DNA of 64,000 nt, from positions 4,526,001 through 4,590,000 of the forward strand of contig NZ_CP014475.1 in assembly GCF_001583415.1 (NCBI RefSeq). Direction: 5' to 3'. A program made the position numbers and the translations under genes. Below the pieces are notes generated by a model. The model was given only the letters and a program-made list of their open reading frames with translations. It ran no database searches and was not told the DNA's origin. The DNA comes from Mycolicibacterium phlei (GTDB taxonomy: Bacteria > Actinomycetota > Actinomycetes > Mycobacteriales > Mycobacteriaceae). Below are positions 42,303 to 50,404 of the stretch, piece after piece. The stretch's first letter is position 1. Each line of letters starts with the position of its first letter.

Positions 42303-43492
42303 CGCAACAGCGCCTCCCCCAGCGTCTGCCCGGGTTGCACACCGGGCAGCACGGCGAACACCGCCGAGCCGATCGTGGTGATCCACGGATTGAGCCCGTC
42401 GGCGTCGGCCAACCGCCGCTGCACCGGCACGAACTGCGTCGCCGGGTCGCGCTGGTAGGTCGCGAACAGCAGACCGCTGTCGGTGGTCTGCCCGGGCGGC
42501 GGCGGGTCGTCGTAGTTGTAGGGCCGGCGCAGGAACCGCTCCCCGTCGTGGCGCGGACGGGCCAGCGCGACGTGGGAGTTCGGCGCGATCACCGGGATCC
42601 CGTTGACCGTGGCGGTCAGGTCGGGTTCGTCGGTCTCGCGGGTGCCGGTCAGCGGTGCCCCGGTGTCCAGGCGCCTACCGACGACGAGTTCCTTGGCCTC
42701 GCGGTCCAGTTCGTCCCAGGTGTCCAGTTCGGCGCGGATGCGGCGCAGGATCATCACGGTGCCGCCGGCGAACCACGGCGCACCCGCCCCGTCGTCCCAC
42801 ACCAGCCGGTCGAACTCGGCGTCGCCGCGCAGGTTCACGGTGCCGTCGATCTGGCCCATCAGGTTGCGCATCGTCGCCTCGGAGCGGTCCGCGCCGTGAG
42901 CGTTGCGGAACCCGGCCTGCCTCCACCGCTGCCGGGTCAGCGACCGGACGTTCTTGAGCATGACCCGGGCGGCGTGGGAGATGGCGACGGGGTCGTCGGC
43001 GCACAGCTGCAGCAGCAGATCGCCGCCGCACCACCGCGGTTCGAGCCGGTCGGTGCGAAACGCCGGCAGGTCGCTCAGCGTCGGCGGGCGCAGATGCGAC
43101 AGCCCGGCCCGGTCGAACGCCGACCCGCCCAGCCCGACGGTGACCGTCAGGCGGGCGGGGCGTTGCGCGAGTTCGGGTTCGGTGTCGGCCAGCGCCGGCG
43201 TGCCCTGGGTCAACCGCTGGGCATCCGAGGTCCACAGCCGCAGCACCGCTTCCAGTGCGTCGCGGACGCTGCGCCCCGACTGCGGGGCCAGATCGAGCGC
43301 GACGAACAGCGCGTGCGCCTGCGGTGTGGTCGCGACGCCGGCCTGGTGCGGCCCGAAGAAGGGTTCGGTCGCGGTGCCGAACCCCTCGGCCCCTGCCGAG
43401 GAGCGGGCGGTGGCGCAGCCGGTCAGGCCCGCGCCCGCCAGGACGGCGGCGCCGCCCGCGACGAAGCGGCGCCTGCTGACCCGCTCAACCAT
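42299..43492 (-). CDS. Dyp-type peroxidase, Tat-exported
   Basis: 397 residues. SRRRFVAGGAAVLAGAGLTGC is a twin-arginine signal ending in a lipobox-like LTGC. The DyP signature GQIDGT (GxxDG) lies near the middle, and the proximal haem His is probably in APNSHVALARP. It is a haem peroxidase acting outside the membrane. ATG 43492 overlaps the PCuAC stop by eight bases. With PCuAC and PepSY partners it likely belongs to a copper- or haem-redox operon. Confidence 0.88.
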   Translation of the reverse strand: MVERVSRRRFVAGGAAVLAGAGLTGCATARSSAGAEGFGTATEPFFGPHQAGVATTPQAHALFVALDLAPQSGRSVRDALEAVLRLWTSDAQRLTQGTPALADTEPELAQRPARLTVTVGLGGSAFDRAGLSHLRPPTLSDLPAFRTDRLEPRWCGGDLLLQLCADDPVAISHAARVMLKNVRSLTRQRWRQAGFRNAHGADRSEATMRNLMGQIDGTVNLRGDAEFDRLVWDDGAGAPWFAGGTVMILRRIRAELDTWDELDREAKELVVGRRLDTGAPLTGTRETDEPDLTATVNGIPVIAPNSHVALARPRHDGERFLRRPYNYDDPPPPGQTTDSGLLFATYQRDPATQFVPVQRRLADADGLNPWITTIGSAVFAVLPGVQPGQTLGEALLR

Positions 43493-44021
43493 GGTGGTGG
43501 CCACCCCCACCCTCGTCGCCGTGGTGGTGCCCGTCGGGCGCGTATTCCTCGTTACCCCCGGCGAAGTCGCGCACCTGTGCGGTGACCGGCAGCGTCGAGC
43601 CGTCCTCGAACCGCAGCGTCACCTCCACATCGGCGCCCGGCAGCAGCGGTTCGGTGAGGTCCATCAACATCAGGTGGTCACCGCCCGGGATCAGCTCGCG
43701 GGCCTCGCCTGCGGGGATGGCCAGTCCACCCTCCTTCTCCCGCATGGTCTTCGCGCCGCTGTCGTCGGCGACGACCTCGTGGATCTCGACGGTGCCTGCC
43801 TGCGGTGAGGTGCCGCCGACGATGCGGACCTCGCGGGCGCCGGTGTTGGCGATGCTGCCGAACACCGCGGCCATGCCGGTATCGGCGGCGTTGGCCCACT
43901 GGTCTTTGACCCAGACCGCCTCGGCCATCGGCCCCTTCTCCGGCTCGGAGACACATGCCGTCGTCAGCAGTGCGGTGGCGGCGGTCAGAGCGGTGATCGT
44001 GCGAATGATCTTGTGGTTCAT
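43485..44021 (-). CDS. Copper chaperone PCu(A)C lipoprotein
   Basis: 178 residues. The signal ends in the lipobox LTTAC (Cys24). The PCuAC fold shows in MAAVFGSIANTG, VEIHEVVADDSGAKTM (first His-Met) and GGDHLMLMDLTEPL (second His-Met), the copper-binding set. The tail HHHGDEGGGGHHHG could bind a further metal ion. PCuAC delivers Cu(I) to cuproenzymes such as cytochrome oxidase. It starts two bases after the PepSY protein. Confidence 0.92.
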   Translation of the reverse strand: MNHKIIRTITALTAATALLTTACVSEPEKGPMAEAVWVKDQWANAADTGMAAVFGSIANTGAREVRIVGGTSPQAGTVEIHEVVADDSGAKTMREKEGGLAIPAGEARELIPGGDHLMLMDLTEPLLPGADVEVTLRFEDGSTLPVTAQVRDFAGGNEEYAPDGHHHGDEGGGGHHHG

Positions 44022-44023
44022 GG

Positions 44024-45541
44024 TTATCGGCTTTCTGTGTGAGCGGGGCGGCGGCGGGCGATGACGGTCTCCACCGTCAGCGCGAGGAGCAGCGAGACGC
44101 CGAACGCGGGATAGATGACGCCGAGCACGGTCAGCAGGACCTTGGCGGCGCGCGGAATCGGGGGCTGGTCGGTGGGTACGGGCAGGCCGGTGCCGCCTGG
44201 CGGGCGGCGCTTCCACCACATCAGCAGCCCGGTGAGGACACTGAGCAGCACGCCGAGGCAGGCGGTGGTCGCGATGACGCGGGTCAGCACCCCGTACTGG
44301 GTGCCCATGTGCATGGCGATGCCGAAGCTCGTCGCCCGCGCCAGCGCGCCGTCGCGGGCGGCGGTGGCGTCGGCGATCGTGTTGCCGGTGAACTGGTTCA
44401 GGTACAGCGTGCGCTGTTCGGACAGCCGCTGCGGCCACGGGTTCACCACGACGTAGCTGCCGTAGGCGTCGCCGGAGTCCGACGGCGGGATGATCGCGTA
44501 TCCGGGCACCATGTGTTCACCCTCGGCGATGCGGTTCACGTCGTCGAGTGACAGCCGTTGTGGCACCGCGTGATCCGATGCGTACACCGGATCCTCGGTG
44601 GCCGCCCAGGGGATCCGCCTGCCCAGCCGGTCGTAGTCGCCGAGCGTCGCCGGGGTGGACGCGGCGTCGACCGACTCCGACGGGGTGAGCGTGGACGCCA
44701 GCGCCCGCCAGTTCTCCCCCCAGTACCGCGACCAGGTCAGACCGGACAGCACATAGCCGATGAGGATCACCGCGAGCACCACGCCGGTCAGGGCGTGCAC
44801 GTCGCGCCAGCGGACCCGCCCGCCGCGGCGCCACCGCACGGTCAGCAGCGGTTTGGCCGCCTCGGCGGCGCGGGGCCACCACAGGTAGATCCCGGTGGCC
44901 AGCAGCACCAGGATCCACACCGCGGTGATTTCCATCCACAGGTTGCCGATGCCGACCGGGATGGTCGCCTCCGGGTAGCCGGCCGGGTCGATCAGGTGCC
45001 CCAGCGACGGCAGCCGCACCTGCGGTCCGTCGTTGCCGAACAGCCGGTGCACCTGGTTGGCCCAGCCGATCAGGCCGGACAGCTCACTGCGCTGGCCGAG
45101 GTAGCGGCCGGTATACGGGTCGACGAAGACCTGCGTGACATTGCCTTCGGCGGCCGGGTATTCGGCCGCGTCCGGTGCCACGAAGTCGACGCGGGTGGAG
45201 CGGTCCGGCTCCGGCGGCGGGATGACGGCGTCCAGGACGTAACCGGGGCCGACGTGTTCGCGGGCCGTCGCGACCTGGTCGTCGAGCGGGACCGGGGTGC
45301 CCTGGCGCTCCACGGTGAGCAGGTCGCGGTTGAGCCAGGTGTCCAACGGCTGGCTGTAGAGGATGACCAGCCCCGAGCAGGCCAGCACGATCAGCGCGGG
45401 GGCGGTGAACAGGGCCACCCAGAAGTGGGTCCGCCAGAGCCGGCGGGTCAGGGCGGCGGGGGTGACAGGGGTTTCGGGAGTTTCGGGGGTTTCAGGACTT
45501 TCGGAAGTGACCGAGACAGCCACAGTGGCGTGTTCCTTCAC
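44024..45541 (-). CDS. PepSY-associated membrane protein
   Basis: 505 residues with four main membrane helices (about 40-62, 205-227, 252-274, 425-447) plus one near the C-terminus, and two extracytoplasmic PepSY-type regions (VFVDPYTGRYLGQRSELSGLIGWANQVHRLF; LYLNQFTGNTIADATAA). These proteins resemble ferric reductases/iron uptake membrane components. A PET repeat of unknown role is at the N-terminus. It may pass electrons to metals handled by PCuAC. Confidence 0.87.
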   Translation of the reverse strand: MKEHATVAVSVTSESPETPETPETPVTPAALTRRLWRTHFWVALFTAPALIVLACSGLVILYSQPLDTWLNRDLLTVERQGTPVPLDDQVATAREHVGPGYVLDAVIPPPEPDRSTRVDFVAPDAAEYPAAEGNVTQVFVDPYTGRYLGQRSELSGLIGWANQVHRLFGNDGPQVRLPSLGHLIDPAGYPEATIPVGIGNLWMEITAVWILVLLATGIYLWWPRAAEAAKPLLTVRWRRGGRVRWRDVHALTGVVLAVILIGYVLSGLTWSRYWGENWRALASTLTPSESVDAASTPATLGDYDRLGRRIPWAATEDPVYASDHAVPQRLSLDDVNRIAEGEHMVPGYAIIPPSDSGDAYGSYVVVNPWPQRLSEQRTLYLNQFTGNTIADATAARDGALARATSFGIAMHMGTQYGVLTRVIATTACLGVLLSVLTGLLMWWKRRPPGGTGLPVPTDQPPIPRAAKVLLTVLGVIYPAFGVSLLLALTVETVIARRRPAHTESR

Positions 45542-45622
45542 ATGTGAGGCAGCACGGGACGCGGGTGAACGCGCAGCGACCGCGCGGAGGACGCGCGGTG
45601 TGACAGAAGAACTTTCGATCCG

Positions 45623-46153
45623 CTAGGCGGGGAGCAGGGCGGCGCGGGGTGGCGCGCGCAGGCCCAGGCCGGAGGCGCGCAGCGCCGACCGCGCGACGAT
45701 GTGCCGGGTGACGAAACGGCGGCGCCGCACAGTCGGCTGCCGGCGCTCGGCGGCGAACAGGCGCAGCCAGCACAGCACCGACGCGCAGACCGCGTACAGG
45801 TATTCGGCGGCGCTGATCGCGGCGCCGAGCAGGATCGCGCCGGCCAGGTGTGCGGCCGCCATCGCCCACGGCAGCGTCATGTCGTGGGCAGCGACGGTCA
45901 GGGTGAGGTGGCCGAGAAGCTGCGCGGCGAGCAGCCCGCCGCTGGTGACGGCCAGCCGTGTCCGGCGCCCGTCGACGGTGACGCCGGCCAGGCCCGCGCC
46001 GACGACCGCGCACACGAGCGCGGCCACGACCAGCGCCGCGCCCGACGGCAGATGGCCACCTGCGCCGGTGTGTGCCCCCAGGGTGACCGCCGCTGAGCAC
46101 ACGCCGACCAACGCCCCGCGCAACCAGCGCGCACGCGATCTCGATGTGCTCAC
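45623..46153 (-). CDS. Integral membrane protein of the copper/PepSY operon
   Basis: 176 residues with about five hydrophobic helices and a basic tail (RRQPTVRRRRFVTRHIVARS). His in HTGAGGHLPSG and HLTLTVAAHDMTLPWAMAAAHL could contact a metal. GTG 46153 is chosen because it precedes the first helix directly; the frame can extend to 46276 across the promoter. It is first in the operon with PepSY, PCuAC and the DyP peroxidase (81-nt gap to PepSY). The family is not recognised. Confidence 0.65.
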   Translation of the reverse strand: MSTSRSRARWLRGALVGVCSAAVTLGAHTGAGGHLPSGAALVVAALVCAVVGAGLAGVTVDGRRTRLAVTSGGLLAAQLLGHLTLTVAAHDMTLPWAMAAAHLAGAILLGAAISAAEYLYAVCASVLCWLRLFAAERRQPTVRRRRFVTRHIVARSALRASGLGLRAPPRAALLPA

Positions 46154-46173
46154 GGTAAGCACCTTACGCCCGG

Positions 46174-46192
46174 CTACTACGCCTCTTAGTAG
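46174..46192. promoter_or_regulatory. Dyad CTACTA-N7-TAGTAG upstream of the copper/PepSY operon
   Basis: A perfect 6-bp inverted repeat with seven bases between arms, 21 bases before the GTG of the first operon gene, inside its promoter. TACTA/TAGTA halves recall BlaI/CopY-type operators, but the spacing differs from the classic bla dyad. Confidence 0.4.
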
Positions 46193-46342
46193 AGCTCGCG
46201 GTAGAGCACCGACCGGACGTGAGGCTGCGCACTCGGCACGACCATCCGCGCGCCCGGCCCACAAAATTCCGGGCAACTGGCTTTTTATTTTTTCTGGGGT
46301 ATGGTCACGAATTGACGGGAGAAATGCTAGCAGGAGGTGAGA

Positions 46343-46468
46343 ATGGCTAGTAAGTCTCAGGCCAACGTTCTCAAGAAGCCGAAGATGTCACTCAAGGAGC
46401 GGCGCGCACTCAAGCGCGAAAAGCTGGCTCAGGAAACGATTCCCAGGCGCAAGAGGGCCGCCGGATAA
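46343..46468 (+). CDS. Very small basic protein (41 aa)
   Basis: An ATG at 46343 with an AGGAGG site six bases upstream opens 41 codons ending in TAA. The product is very basic (KKPKMSLKERRALKREKLAQ) with no cysteine and no membrane helix, so a nucleic-acid- or ribosome-associated role is possible. AT-rich upstream DNA holds a likely promoter (TATGGT at 46300-46305). A strong hairpin follows the stop. Confidence 0.65.
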   Translation: MASKSQANVLKKPKMSLKERRALKREKLAQETIPRRKRAAG

Positions 46469-46480
46469 CCACGGTAGCTG

Positions 46481-46542
46481 ATCCGGCCGACCATTTTCTG
46501 CGCATTTCCGACGAATTTTCCGCATTTAATGGTCGGCCGGAT
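46481..46542 (+). terminator. Long hairpin after the 41-codon gene
   Basis: ATCCGGCCGACCATT (46481-46495) and its exact reverse complement (46528-46542) form a 15-bp stem with a 32-nt AT-richer loop. It starts 12 bases after the small gene's stop. There is no U-tract, which is common for mycobacterial terminators; it may instead insulate the next operon. Confidence 0.6.
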
Positions 46543-46608
46543 TCGTACTGCCTGGAGAAATTCGAAAAGTCACGAGAAATACACAAAAAAGTAAAGGAAT
46601 TGCACCCT

Positions 46609-47022
46609 GTGAGGACAGTGGATCTGGCAGGTGAGACCCGCACGGCGATGCTCACGACCTCGCCCGTCACGGTGAACCTGGTGCTCAAGGAGCTGCTCGA
46701 CGACCTGGCCGACACCGCACCGCCGGCAGAGCAGACAGCGGACTACCGGAAGGGGTTCAGCGCGGGCATCCGGTTCGTGCGGATCTGTGTCCTCGACGAG
46801 ATCGCCGCGGTTTCCGGCGGTCTGGCCCGGGTCCCGATGGCGGCGCGACGGCACCGCGAACAGCAGCGCATCCGCACCGCCCTGCAGACGATACGGCGCC
46901 GGGTCGCGGAGCAGGCCACCCCGGGCGACGACGACAGCGCCGCCGGGTACCGGGACGCCGTCGCCGTTGCGCTGGAGATGATCTCCCGCCTGATGAGGCG
47001 GGCGGCGGAGAGTGAGGAATGA
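46609..47022 (+). CDS. Hypothetical protein, first of a coupled pair
   Basis: 137 residues from GTG 46609, which has an AAAGGA site ten bases upstream; a TTG at 46600 would be too close to it. The sequence is helical and charged (VNLVLKELLDDLADTAPP, then RKGFSAGIRFVRICVLDEIAAVSGG and a basic RRHREQQRIRTALQTIRRR). No domain is recognised. It overlaps the next gene by four bases (ATGA). Confidence 0.6.
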   Translation: MRTVDLAGETRTAMLTTSPVTVNLVLKELLDDLADTAPPAEQTADYRKGFSAGIRFVRICVLDEIAAVSGGLARVPMAARRHREQQRIRTALQTIRRRVAEQATPGDDDSAAGYRDAVAVALEMISRLMRRAAESEE

Positions 47023-47804
47023 CAGTGGGAATGACAGTGAGTAATGACATGGTCATGCTGTACAGCGACCCGGTGAGCGACGACGTGTCGCGAGCCATCG
47101 CCGACTCGTGCCATCGGCACGGGATCACGACGCATTTCCGCCACGCCCTGTGCGGCGGACCTTCGCGCGCGTCACCGGACGACACCGCGCACCGGGAGTC
47201 CGCGGCGATCGTGGTGGCCGCCGCGGACGCCGAATCCCTGTTCGGGAAACCTCTTTCACCGGCCCGCCGCCGGTTGCGCACCTGTGCGGACACCATCCGC
47301 GACGCGGCGCTCGACGCGGCCGGATCCACCGGTGCGGGCCGCGTCCTGGTGGTCTGCGACGCTCGGCGGCTGTCGTTCGGGCAGCGGTTGCGGGCCGAAA
47401 GGTGGGCCCGCGATCTGGCCCATCGGATCGGCTACGAGGGCCGCATCAACGGGCTGCCGGATCTGACGACCGGGTATGCGGTCGTGGAGACCGAGGCCCA
47501 CATCTCGCAGCTGGCCGATGCCGTCGTGCGCTGGCATCTGCGCGAACCGGACAACTCCGGGTTGGGGGCGCACAGCCCACCAGAGCGGGTCAACCGCGCG
47601 GCCGCAGCACCGCGCGGATCGGCCCCTTGGCGACGGTGGTCAGCGGCACGTCGGTCTCGAACGTGTCGTCGCACGACCGGATCTGCATCGCCCGGACGAT
47701 GGTGGCCAGCGCCAGCGTCGTCTCCAGTCGCGCGAAGTGCTCCCCGATGCACGGCCGTCCGCCGCCCAGGAACGGCAGGAACTCCCAGCGGTTACGCGCC
47801 TTGA
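47019..47804 (+). CDS. Hypothetical protein, second of a coupled pair
   Basis: 261 residues from ATG 47019, or 257 from ATG 47031 (the region has a repeated AATGACAGTG). The first 185 residues have a coding look: VMLYSDPVSDDVSRAIADSCHRHGITTHFRHALCGG and SFGQRLRAERWARDLAHRIGYEGRI. The last about 70 codons run antisense over the P450 3' end and are Arg/Ala/Pro-rich, so they may be a read-through or follow a frameshift. Function unknown. Confidence 0.5.
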   Translation: MTVGMTVSNDMVMLYSDPVSDDVSRAIADSCHRHGITTHFRHALCGGPSRASPDDTAHRESAAIVVAAADAESLFGKPLSPARRRLRTCADTIRDAALDAAGSTGAGRVLVVCDARRLSFGQRLRAERWARDLAHRIGYEGRINGLPDLTTGYAVVETEAHISQLADAVVRWHLREPDNSGLGAHSPPERVNRAAAAPRGSAPWRRWSAARRSRTCRRTTGSASPGRWWPAPASSPVARSAPRCTAVRRPGTAGTPSGYAP

Positions 47805-48972
47805 CCTTGTCCGGGGTGAACCGGTCCGGGTCGAACTTCCACGGGTCCGGCCAGATCTCCGGATCATGGTGCAGCGCATACAGTCCCACCGCCACCAGCG
47901 TGCCCGCCTCGACGCGGTAGCCGTCGACGGCGATGTCGCGGGTGGCCAGCCGCGCCACCCCGGCCGCGGGCGGGCACAACCGCAGCGACTCGTGCAGCAC
48001 CTGCAGCGTGTAGCCCAGCCGCGGAACGTCCTCGGGGGTGATCTCGCGGTCGCCGATCGCGGCGGCCTCCTCGGCGACCCGGTCCTGGATCTCCTGATGG
48101 TGGCCGAGCACCCACAGCGTGTGGGTGAGCGCGGTCGACGTGGTGTCGTGCCCGGCGAGCATGAAGATCAGCAGGTCGTTGGAGATGTCGTCGTCGGCGA
48201 TCGGCAGCCCGGTCTCGGGGTCGCGGGCGGCCATCAGGGCGCGCACCAGCGGGGCCTCGCGGTCCGGGTCGGTGCGGCACGCCGCCACCATCTCGTCGGT
48301 GAACTTCTTCATCTCCGCGACCGCCTTGAGGGTGCGGCGACGGGCCGGGGTGGGCAGCCAGTGCGGGGCGCGCACCGGCCGGAACGCCCGGTCGGTGGTG
48401 TAGGACGACGCGAGATGCATGCAGCGCGCGATCATGTCGCCGCGCTCGTTGAGGTCGACGCCGAACACCGCCCGCCCCAGCGACTGCATCGCGACCTGGC
48501 GGCACTCGATGTCCAGGTCGACCTCGCCGCCACGCGGCCACCGGTCCACGAATGCCTGTGCCGCCCCGGACATGTGGCCACCGAAGTTGCGCACGCTCTG
48601 CTTGGTGAACACCGGTTGCACCGCGCGTTTGCGGGGCCGCCACAGGTCGTTGGGCAGCACCCACAGGCTGTCGCCGGCCACCTTGCGGACCTCGTCGTGA
48701 TAGATGCAGCGCTCCGACGACGCGTCGAGCCGGCCCAGCACGTCGCGCATGCCGTTGGGCGACATCACCGCGACGATCGGCGGGTAGAGCCACTTCGGGC
48801 CGAACTGGATACGGGTGATGCGGCCACCGGCGTTGCGGATGACCTCCTGGCCGGTGTCGAGCCGACGGATGAGCTTGACCAGTTGCCACACCGGCAGCGG
48901 GTTCTTCGGCACCAGCGGCAGCGACTGAACGTCCGGCGTCGTGGTGGCGGTCGCGCTCATGTCATCGATCAT
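47590..48972 (-). CDS. Cytochrome P450
   Basis: 460 residues (456 if the second Met at 48960 is used). The I-helix AGHDTTST, the ExxR motif ESLR and the haem loop FLGGGRPCIGEHFA with axial Cys408 are all present. The N-terminus has no membrane anchor, so the enzyme is soluble and needs ferredoxin partners, which are not encoded nearby. It hydroxylates an unknown, probably lipophilic, substrate. It starts four bases after the PPOX-type gene. Confidence 0.93.
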   Translation of the reverse strand: MIDDMSATATTTPDVQSLPLVPKNPLPVWQLVKLIRRLDTGQEVIRNAGGRITRIQFGPKWLYPPIVAVMSPNGMRDVLGRLDASSERCIYHDEVRKVAGDSLWVLPNDLWRPRKRAVQPVFTKQSVRNFGGHMSGAAQAFVDRWPRGGEVDLDIECRQVAMQSLGRAVFGVDLNERGDMIARCMHLASSYTTDRAFRPVRAPHWLPTPARRRTLKAVAEMKKFTDEMVAACRTDPDREAPLVRALMAARDPETGLPIADDDISNDLLIFMLAGHDTTSTALTHTLWVLGHHQEIQDRVAEEAAAIGDREITPEDVPRLGYTLQVLHESLRLCPPAAGVARLATRDIAVDGYRVEAGTLVAVGLYALHHDPEIWPDPWKFDPDRFTPDKVKARNRWEFLPFLGGGRPCIGEHFARLETTLALATIVRAMQIRSCDDTFETDVPLTTVAKGPIRAVLRPRG

Positions 48973-48975
48973 CGG

Positions 48976-49467
48976 TCACGCGCCCAGCGAGGTCCAGGTC
49001 AGGGGCGCACCCTCGCCCTTGGTCATCACCGTGTGCGGCATGACGCGCAGCCGGTAAGGGCTCAGCCGCAGCACCGCGAACCGGTCGGAGGTCGGTCCGT
49101 CGCGCCACTCGTGGATGATCCGCGGGTCGTAACCCACCGGTTCGGGCGCGTTGGCGAACTTGTCCCACACCGCGATGCGGGTCTCGTCGTCGGAGTACCA
49201 CTCGACCAGGCACTCGGCGCTGCAGGTGTCGTGGCTGGGTGCCCAGTAGCTGACCGACACGTCGGGGTGCACGGACAGGTGCCGTCTCTTGACCGGGGTG
49301 GGCACGGTGGCGATCCAGCCGAACAGGTCGGTGCCGTCCCACTCCCAGATCGGGTGCAGGATGCGGGTGCGCGGCCGGCTGTCGGCGTCGACGGTGGCGA
49401 CCGTCGCCCACACGATCGAGTGCGCCATCTCGATGAAGGCCGGTGCGATCTGTTCAAGAGGGGTCAC
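48976..49467 (-). CDS. Pyridoxamine 5'-phosphate oxidase family protein
   Basis: 163 residues of the split-barrel flavin-binding family: VWATVATVDADSRPRTRILHPIWEWDG and VSVSYWAPSHDTCSAECLVEWYSDD, with TPVKRRHLSVHP between. GTG 49467 lies seven bases after a TAGGGT box (49480-49475), as in a leaderless transcript; the GTG at 49476 would overlap that box. It is directly upstream of the P450 and may share its pathway, since the family can act as flavin or F420 oxidoreductases. Confidence 0.78.
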   Translation of the reverse strand: MTPLEQIAPAFIEMAHSIVWATVATVDADSRPRTRILHPIWEWDGTDLFGWIATVPTPVKRRHLSVHPDVSVSYWAPSHDTCSAECLVEWYSDDETRIAVWDKFANAPEPVGYDPRIIHEWRDGPTSDRFAVLRLSPYRLRVMPHTVMTKGEGAPLTWTSLGA

Positions 49468-49474
49468 ACAAGCC

Positions 49475-49480
49475 ACCCTA
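49475..49480 (-). promoter_or_regulatory. -10 box TAGGGT for a leaderless PPOX/P450 transcript
   Basis: Read on the minus strand, TAGGGT fits TANNNT and ends seven bases before the GTG at 49467, which decides that start over the GTG at 49476. Confidence 0.5.
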
Positions 49481-49488
49481 GGCGGGGC

Positions 49489-49761
49489 TCAGCTCTGCTT
49501 GGTGTCCTTGCCGAACTTCGGATTTCCGTCGTCGTCGAGCCAGTCGTTGACCGCGGTGCCGGACACCGATCCGCCGGTGCCGGGCATGACGGTCGTCGGC
49601 CGCTTCTCCTGGTAGGCCTTGTGCATCCGGCTGGCCTGCTGCCGGTGTGCCTCGGTGATCTCCGGCTTCTCGGTCGGCGGCGCGGGCTCGGGTTCGTCGA
49701 GGACACGGTGGTGTTCGTCGGTGCGGGGTTCGGGGCTGTCGCCGGTCATATCGCTGGTCAT
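49489..49761 (-). CDS. Small disordered hypothetical protein
   Basis: 90 residues, rich in Pro, Glu, Asp and His, with no hydrophobic segment; a central helix (AHRQQASRMHKAYQEKRP) and an acidic C-terminus (NDWLDDDGNPKFGKD). No domain is recognised. It lies between the PPOX-type gene and the TetR gene on the same strand. Confidence 0.6.
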   Translation of the reverse strand: MTSDMTGDSPEPRTDEHHRVLDEPEPAPPTEKPEITEAHRQQASRMHKAYQEKRPTTVMPGTGGSVSGTAVNDWLDDDGNPKFGKDTKQS

Positions 49762-49804
49762 ACCTACGACTGCCCCGCGTGCGGCGCGACGAAACGCGGC
49801 ACGC

Positions 49805-50404
49805 TCAGCGGGCGGGCGCGGCCCGCAGCGCGGCGGGCAGGCTGGGCAGGAAGTGTCGGGTGGCGAAGTCGCGGATGTCGTCCTCGCTGTCCAGCGAGCC
49901 GACGCTGGGCAGCATGAGCACCATCGCTGCGTAGCGCAGGATCGTGTCGGCCAGCTCGTTGACGGTCTGCTCGCCGATGCGTTCGGCGAAGCCGTCCGGG
50001 AAGATCACCTTCAGCGCGTCGGCCATCCGCGCCACCGCCGCACCCCAGTGCTGGTGGGCCAGCTCGAGCACCAGCGCCGGTTCGTCGGTGATCATCCGGT
50101 CCAGCACCCGGTGGTGGCGGAACTTCAGGATCGACAGCGTGAACGCCTCGACGTACGGGTTCGAGGTGGGCGCGGCCCTCTTCACCTCGGCGGCGATGTC
50201 GGCGAACAGCGTGACGTTCTCGCGCTCGACGACGGCGGCCACCAGTTCGTCCTTGTTGGCGAAGCGCCGGTAGATCGTGGTGCGGCTGACGCCGGCGCGG
50301 CGCGCGACGTCGTCGAGGGCGACCCGGCGCAGGCCGTGCCGCTCGAACTCGACGACGGCGGCGTCGAGGATCCTCTCCCGCGCGGGATCAGGCCGCCCGG
50401 GCAT
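49805..50404 (-). CDS. TetR family transcriptional regulator
   Basis: 199 residues. The HTH is at about residues 12-58 ([43 protein letters not shown]). The start overlaps the MpaB-type gene's end by 17 bases, so the two form an operon. A 20-bp dyad just upstream of that operon (51270-51289) is its likely autoregulatory site. Confidence 0.88.
   Translation of the reverse strand: MPGRPDPARERILDAAVVEFERHGLRRVALDDVARRAGVSRTTIYRRFANKDELVAAVVERENVTLFADIAAEVKRAAPTSNPYVEAFTLSILKFRHHRVLDRMITDEPALVLELAHQHWGAAVARMADALKVIFPDGFAERIGEQTVNELADTILRYAAMVLMLPSVGSLDSEDDIRDFATRHFLPSLPAALRAAPAR

Noticed and set aside
44439-45110. Possible second PepSY gene or frameshift inside the PepSY protein
   Set aside because: The frame is continuous and the helices and PepSY regions fall in normal order, so it is one gene.
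46297-46305. GGGTAT as a SigF-type -10 for the 41-codon gene
   Set aside because: No GTTT/GGTTT -35 sits 15-17 bases upstream; the T-rich region only gives GGCTTT at a wrong distance, so a plain TATGGT box is as likely.
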